From Conus ventricosus (Eukaryota; Mollusca; Gastropoda; Neogastropoda; Conidae): 64,000 nucleotides of DNA. Below are positions 21,301 through 32,270 of this stretch, in pieces. Numbering within the stretch: position 1 is the stretch's first letter; each line of letters opens with the position of its first letter. The DNA is taken from the NCBI GenBank assembly GCA_018398815.1, contig CM031602.1, positions 98,540,701 through 98,604,700 of the forward strand, written 5' to 3'. The position numbers and the translations under genes are program-made. The notes under the pieces were generated by a model. The model had not been told where the DNA came from. It saw nothing but the letters and a program-made list of their open reading frames with translations, and did no database searches.

Positions 21301-22082
21301 CCCAAATGAAATTAGGGTTTCGTTCACAATTTAATTTGAAATTTGCTTAAAGATAAGGGGAGGGTTGGGGTTTTTGGGGGGTTGTGACGTCCTTCTAAAG
21401 GAATTTAAATTGCTGGCAAAACTTGACGTTAAAAAATTAAAATTCCGTCGTATTCTCACAAGACAGGATATTAAGGTCATAACAACAACAAAAAAATCTA
21501 TTAGTCTAAATAGAAAAAATTTTTGAAGAATTTGGGTTTTTGCTTTGCCTTTTGGGTTTTATTATATGAAAAGTTTTTGACAAAAGAGCTGATAAAAAAA
21601 ATAACTGGGTTAGTTAAAAATTTTGAAAAAAAATGGGCAGGTTAATTTTACAAAAAACCCCCCATTGTTATTGATTTGTGGAAGATGGTTTTGGAAAAAC
21701 AAATTTATCCCCGACCTGTTACAAACTTTTATGTTTTAATTTTGATCATATGTGTTTTTGCCCCCCCAAAATTAAATGGAACAAAGCAAACATAATAAGG
21801 TTTTTTATGGCAGATGATGAATATATTTAGTTGTCCCACAATAAACGATTAGTGTTAGAACAGTTTATGCTGTTTGAAGGAACGCGACACTTTTTATTAT
21901 AGATACTGTTCGGCAGAAAGAGAAATAGTTAAAAAGGAAAACACTTTTCGAAACAGCTTTCAGGGAAGGCTGCTGGGATAAGTGTGTGGATTTTTTGCCC
22001 GAAATATAACCGGTTTTTTAAAAAACTTTAGAGAAAAAAGTTAAGACTGATTTTATTTCACATGAAAGACAAGACTCATTTT
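21300..22082 (+). pseudogene. FtsK/HerA-like packaging ATPase, copy A, truncated at block junction
   Basis: Collinear with 25650-26545. The Walker A region (about 21672-21700) and Walker B region (about 21888-21930) are both shifted out of frame. At about 22082 the sequence jumps to the spacer that normally precedes the coiled-coil gene, removing the C-terminus that is present in copy B. Confidence 0.5.
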
Positions 22083-22121
22083 TTTGGGGAAAACAAAATA
22101 AAAAAATTAATTTTTAAAAGA

Positions 22122-23340
22122 AATGGCAGGATTGAAGATGAAGTTATGATGTTTTTGATCGTGGAGAACATGAGTGATTCCCCTTGGGAGCGGCATCGCT
22201 CGGGGCTTCATTGCATGATGAATTAGCAGAAATGGGGAGTCATTTTACCAACAAGTCGGTATAAATTACAGAAAGTAAGGCGATCATTTACCAAATTTTT
22301 AGGCCAAGAACCTCCGAATTTTATAGACCCTAATGATTTTGAAGTAAAAGATGACCATTTGTTTGTGAGGAGCGACCAAGGACAACTTGTTCAGTTACTA
22401 ACTAAAAAAGACCCATCAAAGTTTTTACCCGTGGGTTAAATTAGAAATAGACTCAGTGTGAAAGATAAAAAATCGCCCTTGGCCTTGTTGGACAAAATTA
22501 AGGGCGGGGGGCAGTTTCTAAATTTTCAAACACACTGCAAGAACTCCAACAGATAACCAAATGCAAAACAGGGGAACTTAAAAAATTTAAAATCAATCAG
22601 CAGGTGAATTAATAAATTTTAATAGAAGCAAAATTTCAGTTTTTCAGAAGAAACAGCGTTAAAGACTTTTACACGACTCACCGCTACCCATGCGAGAATT
22701 ATTACCCCTTGATCGTACTTTAAAAACCATCAAAGGCGAATTAACAAAACAATTTAGCAAAACTAGGTGAACTAGATGAGCATATAAAAATGAGAAAAAA
22801 GAAAAACTCGTTGAGGCTGATGACCGCATCGTAGGGCCTTTGATATTAAAAAAAAAATAACCCAAAGACTAAAGATCTTGAACAAGAGAGATCAGAAGAC
22901 TAGAAGTGCTAATATAACCGAGACCAATTACGAACTCAAGTGAATAGAATAAGAGAAACTATCCGAAAAATTTTTATATGAAGACACAACGTTTGCAGAA
23001 CGAATCCGAACGCTGTTTAGGAGCAAGGGCGTCACATTAGCAAGCGTTATAACGGCCTTAGGTTTTGCAATAAGTACACTGGTGATGGCTATTACAGGCG
23101 GCGGTGGTCAAGCCCGTGCCTCCACCCCCATCCCTCCACCTGATTAAATCATGGGTAAAAAAACAGCTTGATCATCTTGCGGGTTTATTAAAAAAATTAG
23201 CTGGTAAGCTATAGACGCTTTACCCGGGGTATTGGGGGTATTGTCAGCTGGCTTTTGTCTACTGCAAGCAAGTAGTTGGCTTTATGGCCGGCACTTATGG
23301 ACATTAGTTCTCTTAATTGTTGGGTTATATTTAGTTTAAA
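22122..23340 (+). pseudogene. Coiled-coil/membrane protein of the Polinton, copy B
   Basis: Starts at ATG 22122. Readable parts, in order, are an N-terminal acidic/Gly stretch (LGASLHDELAEMGSHFTN), a soluble middle with a DHLFV segment, a long helical Lys/Glu/Gln region (QELQQITKCKTGELKKFKIN near 22525-22590) and a conserved-looking YEDTTFAERIRTLF (about 22978-23015). A hydrophobic, Gly-rich segment follows (TLASVITALGFAISTLVMA then GGGGQ). After a Pro-rich linker and a frame break near 23140, an amphipathic stretch (VKKQLDHLAGLLKKLAG) and a final hydrophobic segment end at about 23340. I recall this architecture from hypothetical proteins in invertebrate Polinton-like elements. The role is unknown; coiled coil plus two hydrophobic segments suggests a membrane-anchored or virion protein. 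Several frameshifts. Confidence 0.6.
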
Positions 23341-23379
23341 ATAAAGACAAGTAAAACCTAGGCCGTTAATCCAAGAACA

Positions 23380-24478
23380 TGCGCTGTCTTTTCTATTCAT
23401 GGTCATCGCGAACGAGTCCGCGAGCTTTGCTGAGTCTTCAAAAGACTTTTGGGGTTTGGACTTCGGGGATTGGATGACTTAATCTTGGGTGTTCTTTTAT
23501 TGTTTTTAATATTATGGCCCAGATTTATGTCGTTTTTCCCAACCTTCTGTTCTTTTCCTGCTATTAAGAATTTCTTTTTTGTAGTTTATTTATTGTACCT
23601 TATCTGGAGTCTGAGGTCAGAGGCAGCATGTATAAACCAGTGCCAACAGCAAAGTCTACTTTCGATCTTGCGTATTGTAAAACATGTTGGTACCTTTGAT
23701 TACTTGAAGGTAAATCAACTGTAGAATTAATGGCGTCCTCTAAATTTGCTAAGTATTGTTTTTGTGCGTCAAGCGTAGAAAGATCAGTTATGCTCGATCT
23801 TGCCTGTGCTTGCGAACTAGCAACACCAAACGTAAGTTCGAATAGAGTCGTTTATTCGTTCTATTCCCCCCCTAGTTGGGGCCCTTGAAGTGTCTAAGAT
23901 AAATGTTGTCCATGCTGTTTTATGCTCTTGCTCTATGGACCAGGGCTGAACAATTTTGAAAGGAGAACGCCGGTCATAGTTTACTTTCTGTGCGTGCCCT
24001 GAAATAATGACGCCTAGGCCATGATCAAAATCAACTTTTGTCTAATAAGTCTGTCTTGATGTTAATATTGAATTCGTTACAGATCCTTTCAAAGCCTTCA
24101 TGTCTATTTCTGTTGCGAATGGATTAAACGATTTTTCATTCGGTAATGGTGCTTGCAGTTCAGTCAAAATACGCCTGAAGGTGTAATAGAAATGAATCTG
24201 TACACTGACCTCACCCAAAGATCATGGTGATTTAAATTTATCAGCATACGACACTCCACACCCCGTTGATGCGCAAAACACAGCAAAGTTTAAATGGTTC
24301 TGATAAAACTGCATCGGATGACTAAACCACGCTTTCTGGGTGTGCTCTTTTTCAATAGGGGGGGTTTAAAATAGCTCTTCAATGGAGTACTCACCCTTTT
24401 TTTGAAAAGGGCAGTCTGAGTCACAGCAATGTCAAGAGTATCAGTTGCTATATTTTTTAAAATTGTAGTGCGGCCCAA
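23380..24478 (-). pseudogene. Unassigned minus-strand Polinton gene, copy B
   Basis: The minus frame opens MGRTTILKNIATDTLDIAVT at 24478 and continues, through several shifts, down to about 23380. Readable pieces include SFNPFATEIDMKALKG (about 24085-24132), GLGVIISGHAQK (about 23990-24025) and RGGIERINDSIRTY (about 23840-23880), plus a C-terminal region with SFAMTMNRKDSACSW. About 365 codons in all. It diverges from the plus-strand gene at 24534 with a 55-bp spacer. Size and place would suit a capsid-related protein, but no motif proves it. Confidence 0.45.
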
Positions 24479-24533
24479 CGAATTTTTTGCGCCAGTATTA
24501 TTTGAATGCGCTCTTTTTTAATTGTTTAAAAAA

Positions 24534-25650
24534 ATGTTTGAAACAATAACAATCAAGACCCCCCTTTTTTTAAACATGCTTTTGATAACATTGGGGGAAA
24601 AAACGGTCGACTTCATGAAATATTTTCAAAGTGTAGGGTTTTTTATAAGCAAACCCAAGGGATATGGGTTTAAAAAAATTGAAAAAAAGGGGAAAAAAGT
24701 TACCCTTTTCCATCTGTGGTTATTAGGGGTTTTTTGTTCGCTAAAGAAGCAATGAGAAATTTTCGACTTACTCTCAAATTAACAAGCAAATCAAAAAAAC
24801 AATGTTAACATTAAAACCCTGAAGAAAAAGTAGCAATTCCTTTTTTGTGCAGAGCTAGCTAATTGTTAGGCTTTGCAGTGGCAACCTGTTTAGTGCTACC
24901 CCAGACAAAACACTTATGAGGGAAAAAAACCCGCTGATCTTCCCTTCATTCATTACTCTTGTTCATTTGGACGAATAAGCATGATGAAACTTATATGGGG
25001 AAAGGGCCCCTAAGTTTTAAGGCTTTCTCAGGGAAAGGTATTGCGATTATGAAATTATACAATTCCTAATTTACAGTTTAAAAGATTAGTTTGTGGGGGG
25101 GTCGGATCATTTTTTAAAAAAAACAAAGACAAACAGGGAAAGTGTGAATGTGAAACCCCTGCACTTGTTTTGGAAAAAAAATAATACTTTATAAAAAAAT
25201 GTCGCGGGGCAAAAAAGAACCAGGAGTTAATTAGGCCTGTGAGGGTTAACTTTAAAATAAAAGACCTTGCAGCTTTGCGGACTTTGAACAGAAGGGTTTG
25301 ATTGGTTTTGTATGGGTTTGAGTAATAAAGTGTGTTTAAAAAAAGCAAAGGGTTAGCGGACAGAAAAAATTTTCCCTTTAACTGAACAACCGCAATCTAG
25401 AGGCAAATAATGTTGGCCGTAAAATTTAAATAGTTCAAAAGCCTGACCTCCCAAAAGGGACTTGAAAACCCTATTTTGAATGGGACATAAATTTGAAATT
25501 TATAAGCCCATTTACATATTTTTGCCCTCAAAAAAAGTTTCAGAAAAAAAAAAAAATTGGCCCTTACATGTTAGTCTTATGCCAGACGCAATGTCGGAAA
25601 AAGATTTAAATAAAGCCGTTTGGGAAAAAACAGTACATCTCCACAGAAGG
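24534..25650 (+). pseudogene. Unassigned plus-strand Polinton gene(s), copy B; capsid candidate by position
   Basis: Opens MFETITIKTPLFLNMLLITL at 24534 and stays open to 24755, then breaks repeatedly. A separate frame at 25480-25662 (SLMPDAMSEKDLNKAVWEKT) may belong to a second gene. Position between the divergent spacer and the ATPase suggests a structural role, which is inference. Collinear with 20123-21300. Confidence 0.35.
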
Positions 25651-26545
25651 AAACGGTTTTAAAGGTGCTTCTACAAAATTACAGTTCATTCCCCAATGAA
25701 ATTAGGGGCGTTCACAAAATATTGAAAATTTTTGTCTTAAAAGATAAGGGGGGGGATGGGGGTTTTGGGCGTTGTGACGCCCTTTTAAAAGGAATTCTAA
25801 TTAGCTGGCAAAAATTAGAGTTGAAAAAAAATTAAAATTCCGTCGTATTCTTACAAGCGGGATATTAAAGGGCATAACAACAAGAAAAAAATCAATATTA
25901 GTCTAAATGAAAAAATTTACGAATGAATTGGATTAATCTTACGATTTTTTCCTTATGGATTTTATTATCTGAACAAGTTTTTACAGAGGATGATAAAAAC
26001 AAAAACTGGTTTTGATTAAAATTTAGTATAAAAATATGGAGCGTTAACTTTTTGACAAAAAACCCCTCTTGTATTGATTTGTGGACAGGTGGTTGTGGAA
26101 AAAACAATATTTTCCCGACCTGTTACAAACAGTTTCGTTATAATTTGTTTATTGGATTTTTTGCCCAACACTTAAAAAGGAACAAAACATATATTAAAGG
26201 TTTATATGGACAGATGATGACTTTAAAATTTTGTTGATCCCAGCAATAAAAAGATTGAGGTTTTAAACAGTTTTTTTTGATGTTTTAAGGAACGCAGACA
26301 TATTTATTTTAGATGACTGTTCGGCAGAAAGAGACATGTTAAAAGAGGGAAAAACTTTGTGAAACTTTTTTCGCGGAAGGGCATGCTGGGAAAGTGTGTG
26401 GATTTTATGCCCGAATTTTAACTCGGTTTTAAAAACTTTAGAGAACAGTTAAAGGTAGTTTTTTTCCCCCTGGGGAAAGACAAAGAATCATTTTTTAAGA
26501 ATGTTGCGCGAAAAGATGTTATTGAAAATGACAGGAAAAACATGG
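25650..26545 (+). pseudogene. FtsK/HerA-like packaging ATPase of the Polinton, copy B
   Basis: ATPases of this family power genome packaging in Polintons, adintoviruses and related double-jelly-roll viruses. A P-loop-like LWTGGCGKNN lies at about 26081-26110; the usual Ser/Thr after GK is Asn here. A Walker B segment, IFILDDCSAERD, is read directly at 26300-26335 with both acidic residues present. Downstream, GRACWESVWILCPNFN-like sequence (about 26375-26420, frame broken) and a charged tail DVIENDRKNMVKKKLKSEK (about 26517-26570) complete it. The gene lies on the plus strand downstream of the candidate capsid genes, the usual neighbourhood. It has frame breaks near 25740, 25920, 26160 and 26360. 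Family assignment rests on Walker B and context. Confidence 0.6.
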
Positions 26546-26699
26546 TTAAAAAAAAACTGAAATCTGAAAAATTTAGTAAATTAGTATTAAAAAAAGGTAA
26601 CCCCGCCCCAAGTATGTTTGTTTGTAGATAATGTTTTTTTTGGTTATTGACGTCTTATTGCAGAGAACAGAAAACCCTTTTTCGGGCCACCCCCCTTTT

Positions 26700-26960
26700 G
26701 GGGGGGAAAATTTTTTGAAACACCAGAGTGTAAATTTCCACCCCCGGGTAAACACCAGGGGGCAATAAACCACCGGGTAAAAAAACCAAGTGAAAAATCC
26801 CACCAGGTAAAACCAGACTGTAAAATCACCACCGGGGAAAACCCCAAGTGTAAATAACCCCCAGTAGAAACACCACAGGGGGCAATCACCCCAAGAAAAA
26901 AAACCCACAGGGGCCCTAAGCACAACCAGGAAAAACACCGAAGGTCGACCACCCGGAAAA
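26700..26960. repeat. Short degraded copy of the 29-bp minisatellite
   Basis: About 8 corrupted units of the ACCACCAGGTAAACACCAGAGTGTCAATC type, the same unit as the 3.3-kb array at 50665-53935 and in the same orientation. They are followed by flank sequence that also matches the flank of that array. Confidence 0.8.
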
Positions 26961-26989
26961 CATCAGGTGCCATTAACAATAAATCCCCT

Positions 26990-27790
26990 TGGACAGACGG
27001 GGCCTGTTTTCCCCTTCTTTTCGAATGATCGGAAAATTTTTCCCCTGTGCCCTTTCCCTTTTTTTTTTTTTTCCGAGCCAAAAAGCTAAAAATTAAAAAA
27101 TTTTGCAGTATGATCCAGTTTTTTATGCATTTATCAAATACAAAAAAAAGGGTCTCTTTTTTTTGGTTTTTCCCCTGTACTTGTAAGAATCAGGGGGAAA
27201 AGGGTTATACATAGAATAACGCTAAAAAATTATATCATACAAAAAACCAAAAGAGTGGGAAGAAAAAAACAGCAAGGCAGGGGGAAATTACTGCAAAAAA
27301 ATTTTTAAAGTTTAAAAAAATGCAAATTCCCTTTTATTTACGCAAATGCTTGTGGGGGCCCCATTTTTGTTTGAATTACTTGTATTTAAACGTTTAACGA
27401 AAGAAGTTAAACCTAGAAAAGCACAAAGGGGGAAAAAACCCCAAAAATGAAAAAAGTTTGGGAGAAAAACGAAAAAACAAGGCAGGAGGAAATTTCTGCC
27501 AAAATTTTTTCCCCGGATGATACATGAAATTGCTTTTTATTTTTTATCCCAAATGGGAAGGTGTCTCTTTTTTTTGTATCACTTTTTTTAAAGGAATAAG
27601 GGGAAAAGTTTTTACCGGGGGGTAACACAAAAAAAGGAATAGACCCCAAATACCAAAGAGTGAAGAAGAATGAAATTGCCGCGCCAGATAAAAACCATCA
27701 GTATGTCAGAATGACTTACATTTTCTGAGTCAGGGTTTAAAATTGCATAAAAACTGATATCCTTTTATTTTTGTCTTTCCTTGTTTATAA
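26990..27790. repeat. ~205-bp-spaced repeats, related to 53936-54330
   Basis: GGCAGGGGGAAATTACTGC (about 27277) recurs as GGCAGGAGGAAATTTCTGCC (about 27482), roughly 205 bp away. GTCTCTTTTTTTTGGTTTTT near 27152 recurs as GTCTCTTTTTTTTGTATCAC near 27563. The segment ATGTCAGAATGACTTACATT to CTGATATCC-TTT-TGTCTTTCCTT (27703-27785) matches 54226-54300. Non-coding. Confidence 0.55.
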
Positions 27791-29035
27791 AAAAGGGCTG
27801 TTTTCCCCAAATTAACGTGGGGCGTTTCTCATAACTTTTTCTTCAAATTTTTTAAATAAAAAAAAGAACGAAATTTTCCCTTGGGTTCTCCCTTTTTCTG
27901 TCTGTGGTATCTGTCTAAGCACATAAAAAAGGGTTAAAACACACGACCGGGGAACTCGAACAATTTTTCTTCAGTGCCCTATTGCCCAAAAATTTTAACC
28001 TGGGGATTGATTGAAACTATATCAGAATCTTCGTTCTTTTCAGAGTTTGAACACAAAAACAAGCAAAGCAGTTTCCCCAACCCGGGGACGAAAGACGTTT
28101 GAAAAAAAACCTATGAAGTAAAACGCCAGAACCCCAAAAAAATAGTCAGAAAATGCGGTGGTTTAGTGGTTGGGCTATTTCCAAAGATCAGGTCATGCCC
28201 CCAAAATAAATGTATTAAACATCAGATATGTTTAAAATTCCCCCCCAGTTCCCAGATCCACATACCTTTTCATGTCTGAAACCTTTTAAAAAAGGCACAG
28301 GGACAAAATTTTTTTACGCTTTTGGGTGCAGGGGTGTTGGTTTTCAAACCCCGGCTTGCTCACCCTGCCTTGGGGCCCCGGGCCCTGGTCCCCAAACCCC
28401 CGCCGGGAAAAAACCCCTTTCACCAACCCCTTGGGGGCCTGCACTGTGTTCCACAGGGGCCTGCAAGCCCCGGGCATGCCAATCCCCCACGTCAAAGGGG
28501 GCCATAACTCTACCTGGAAGGGGTTTTGTTGGTTTTTAAAGGCCAAAGGGGGGCGAACCCCAGAAAAAACCTCCACAGAAAAACCCTCCCCAAAGGGGGG
28601 TTGCCGCTCGGCCCCTTTTTTGAACCCCCGAGGGCCCCCGGGAAAAGCGCCACCACCAACTTTAAAAAGCTGTGTGGGATCCCGCACCCCCTCGTTACTG
28701 TTTCTAAATGACCTCAGAAATTCAGCACGACACTAGGCTACACCAGATTTTAAAAAGGGAAATTGTTTTACCGGGTCTTACAAAAAAAACACAAGGCGAC
28801 CTGGCGCCCTTTTGGGGGGGTGGAACTCCCCCATTCCAGAGTTCCCAGCCGAAAACCCCCGGCCCCGAAAGGGATGACAAAAAAACAAACATTCTTTGGC
28901 ATTTTATGGCCTTTGGGGAAAAGCCAAGGGGAAATACTTTCTAATTTTCCCAGTCCCACCCCAAAATTTCCCCTCCCCGGGGAAGGTTTTTAAAAACTGG
29001 CGTCCGCACAACTTAAAGATCAATCTTCCTATGAT
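27791..29035. other. No gene recognised; GC-rich stretch
   Basis: Sequence at 28320-28980 is C/G-rich with many homopolymers and several short overlapping frames on both strands, none convincing. The 28155-28200 stretch has a tRNA A-box-like GTGGTTTAGTGGTTGGGC but no B box. Confidence 0.5.
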
Positions 29036-29039
29036 TTTC

Positions 29040-29600
29040 AAAGGCCCCCACACTATCACTGAGACAACAGCCCCGGCACTAAAGACACAGACAAAAAGCC
29101 CCCCACTTTTGACTGAGACAACAGCCCCCACACTAGGGGCCGAGACAACCCCCACTCTATATTTAGGGCAAAAGGGCCCCCCCCCCCCCCCCCCCCCCAC
29201 ACACCAAAAAAACCCCCCACTATGACAGAGACAAAAGCCCCCCCACTAGACAGAGCAACAGCCCCCCCCCCCAAGGGACCCGAGGGCAACGCCCACCTAT
29301 GACGGAAAACAACACCCCATATAAAAGACACCAAAACCCCCACACTATACTGAGAAAAAACAGCACCCACAAATAAGACAGAGGGCAAAGCCCACCCCTT
29401 TGACAGAGACAAAAAGCCCCACACATGACAGAGAAAAAACAGCCCCCAACTATGACGAGACAACAACCCCCACACAAAAAAAGGGGCAGCAGCCCCCCCC
29501 ACTATACTGAGACAAAAGCCCCCCCACTATGACGGGGACAACAGCCCCCACCTATGGGAAGAAAAACAGCCCCCACATATGAATGAGACAACAAAAACCC
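29040..29600. repeat. ~25-26-bp minisatellite, CACTATGACAGAGACAACAG unit
   Basis: About 21 degenerate copies of a CACTATGACAGAGACAACAG plus CCCCC unit. C runs vary strongly in length, up to about 20 at 29178-29197. Confidence 0.9.
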
Positions 29601-30620
29601 CAAACCCCCGAGAGATGGTTTTTAACTTAAAAAACCTTTCCCTCAGTCTCTCTAGGGAAACAAGCCCCCCGACTCTCTTTTACGTTTGGACAGCCAAAAA
29701 CGCGAAAAAAATCATAGCAAAAACCCAATTTGGTGTGGGACTCATTTTTTCGAAACTTCGAAAAATTTTAAAAGGGGCATACAACACCAAAGATATAGGC
29801 CATGTTTTTAAAGTTCAAATAAAACCAAACGGGACCTACACTAGTTGAGGGATTAAAAAAAAAAGGATTTTAAAATTTTTTAGTCATGACATTGCAAAGC
29901 CGATCCCAATGCATTTAGAAAGGGTTTTGGGGAAAAATATGTTTGATTTAGCATGACTTTAAAACGCCAATCAGAATGCACAAAACAATTTCAGAATATT
30001 GAGAATTTTTAAAAAAAGGAAAATTCAATCAGAAAGCACGGAAAAACATGAAAAATTTTTAAAAAAACGGAGTCGCGACTTGCTTTAAAAAATCTTAAAA
30101 ACAAATTTTTTTTTTCCAAAGTTTGAGGAAAAGACGTGTTTCGCCAAAAAAATGAGCCCGGGGAAAATTCTAAGGGAAATTTTCCGGGGAAATTTGCGCG
30201 AAGTTGACCTTTGTGTAGAGAAGGAGTCCAATTCCTGAAATTTTAAAATGTCAAGCGGCTTCCGCCTGAAGGGGTTCCCCGTCGAGTGAAGCAACATTTA
30301 TCAAAAAAACAAAAACCCATGGGTGTAACAAATGGGGTTGTGGCAGAGTCGACCCATTTGAAAAAGGGTTTAACCGACTTTTTGGTGATTTAAAAATGAA
30401 GGCTTTCTAGTTTAAAAAATACAAACTAAATCAGGTTATAGGTTGGGAAAAAGATTCTTTCCCCCATACCAATCGTGCTAAGACTCCCCCCTTTTTAGTC
30501 AGCGCGGATCCTGGTTTTTATTTTTTCGGCCCCTTTTTGTTTCATGTTGGAGGCCCCTGAAAATTTGCCAAATCAGTTTTTGGGGACTGGACAAAAAACC
30601 CCCGGATAGAAAAATTTTTT
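29601..30620. other. No gene recognised
   Basis: AT-rich, homopolymer-rich sequence. Short frames at 29579-29848 (+) and 30085-30297 (-) match nothing I know. Repeated AATCAGAATGCA/AATCAGAAAGCA spacing at 29970-30040 is a weak repeat. Confidence 0.5.
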
Positions 30621-30693
30621 TTATTTCTGTAACAGCCCAATGGTTGAGATGGTGGACAGAATGAAATGGGATGTTGAAATGCCAAGACTTTAT

Positions 30694-30766
30694 CTCTTTC
30701 TGCCTCTGTCTCTGTCTCTGTGTCTGTCTGTGTCTCTCTGTCTCTGTCTGTATGTCTGTCTGTCTG

Positions 30767-30817
<51 letters not shown>

Positions 30818-30848
30818 CCCTTATGCACGCGTGTGTGTGTGTGAATGC

Positions 30849-30911
<63 letters not shown>

Positions 30912-31100
30912 CGGCGTGTGCGCTCGCGCGCGCGCGCGCGCGCGTGTATGTGTGTATGTGTGTGTGTGTGTGTGGGGACCGCATATGAAGGTTCGTCGGG
31001 TCGTGTATATATGTATATGAATGTTGTGTGTGGTGTGTGTGTGTGTGTGGTGTGTGTGTGTGGTGTGTGTGTGTGTGTGTGTGTAAGCAAAAGTGTGGTG

Positions 31101-31131
<31 letters not shown>

Positions 31132-31337
31132 TGTGTGTAAGCAAGTGTGTGTGTGTGTGCGTGCGGGCGCGAGCGCGTGCGCGCCCCCCCCCCCCCCCCC
31201 CACGCGCGCGCGTGCGCACGTGCGTGTGCGTGGTGTGTGTGTGTGTGTGGTGTGTGTGTGTCTGTGTGTCTGTGTGTGTGTGTGACCGCATATGAAGGTT
31301 CGTCGGGTCGTGTATATATGTATATGAATATGTGTAA

Positions 31338-31370
<33 letters not shown>

Positions 31371-31495
31371 GTGGGGACCGCATATGAAGGTTCGTCGGGT
31401 CGTGTATATATGCATAAGAATGTGTGTAAATGTGTGTGGTGTGTGTGTGTTGTGTGTGGTGTTTTGTGTGTGTGTGTGTGTGGTGTGTGTGTGTT
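30694..31495. repeat. Compound (CT)n/(GT)n microsatellite with three embedded 45-bp inserts
   Basis: (TCTG)n and (CT)n at 30700-30815 are followed by long (GT)n with CG-rich parts. Three near-identical inserts, GACCGCATATGAAGGTTCGT then CGGGTCGTGTATATATG, start at 30977, 31284 and 31376. A 15-17 base C run flanked by (CG)n is at about 31187-31210. Confidence 0.95.
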
Positions 31496-31681
31496 TAATT
31501 GTGACGAAAGAAATATTCACGCGCTAGTGATCAATACATGCATCTGTACACTTTAATAGGCACACACAAACAGTCCTTACATAACAAAATTACGGACAGA
31601 TCGACTGTTGTACACAAACGGGTGTTTGCACACATATTTGAATGCACGCGTGTCGATACATATATATTGTAGATGCTCCCA

Positions 31682-31686
<5 letters not shown>
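31496..31686. other. Unique spacer between microsatellites, also present at ~59562-59765
   Basis: AATTGTGACGAAAG... and TTTGAATGCACGCGT (about 31637) correspond to AATTGTGAAAAG... at 59562 and TTTGAATGTACGCGT at 59706. This ties the two GPCR segments together as copies of one larger unit. No gene. Confidence 0.6.
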
Positions 31687-31905
<219 letters not shown>

Positions 31906-32270
31906 CAGACGGAGTGAGTGAGACCACGTACACAGGCTATTTGTGTTTGTAAGTGTATATATGTATGCGTGTGTGCAATGTGTGTGGGGGGATGGGGTGG
32001 GGGGTGCGCGCGTGTGTGTGTTGGTTACCACATTCGTGCGCACATACGCACGGAGAGGGAGAGACAGAGATACAGACAGAGACATCATTAAAAAAAAGAA
32101 GAGAAAACCACTTCACACTGAAATGTCTATATTACACACATGGTAGAAACTATGTCAATTTTCTCCTGACTGACAGTTCCAAACAACTCCACTGACTGTG
32201 GCCTTGGAGGACAGCACGTCAGCAGAGAAAGTCATCACCGTGAGACTGACCCACTGCACTCACCCCAGCC

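Larger units (their letters stand above)
22083..26500. repeat. Second copy of block 17763-22082
   Basis: The whole series coiled-coil gene, minus-strand gene, plus-strand gene and ATPase repeats in the same order and orientation with the same spacing (about 4.3-4.4 kb). The first ~2 kb of this copy (22083-24200) is cleaner than the first block; the rest is again degraded. It continues past the junction point into the ATPase C-terminus. Confidence 0.9.

Noticed and set aside
28155..28210. tRNA gene or SINE head (GTGGTTTAGTGGTTGGGC)
   Set aside because: Only an A-box-like stretch; no B box, acceptor pairing or tail, and the zone is low quality.
28228..28736. Overlapping GC-rich frames on both strands as a gene
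   Set aside because: Several equally long frames on both strands, all Pro/Gly/Lys-rich, in a homopolymer-rich low-quality zone.
26545..30600. Right terminal inverted repeat of the Polinton
   Set aside because: I looked for counterparts of the 2757-2838 and 2941-3063 arms and saw none; the element's ends and target-site duplication remain undefined.
30499..31527. Long frames of Thr-His or Cys-Val repeats on both strands, up to ~290 codons
   Set aside because: Pure microsatellite translation; open only because the dinucleotide repeat has no stop codons.
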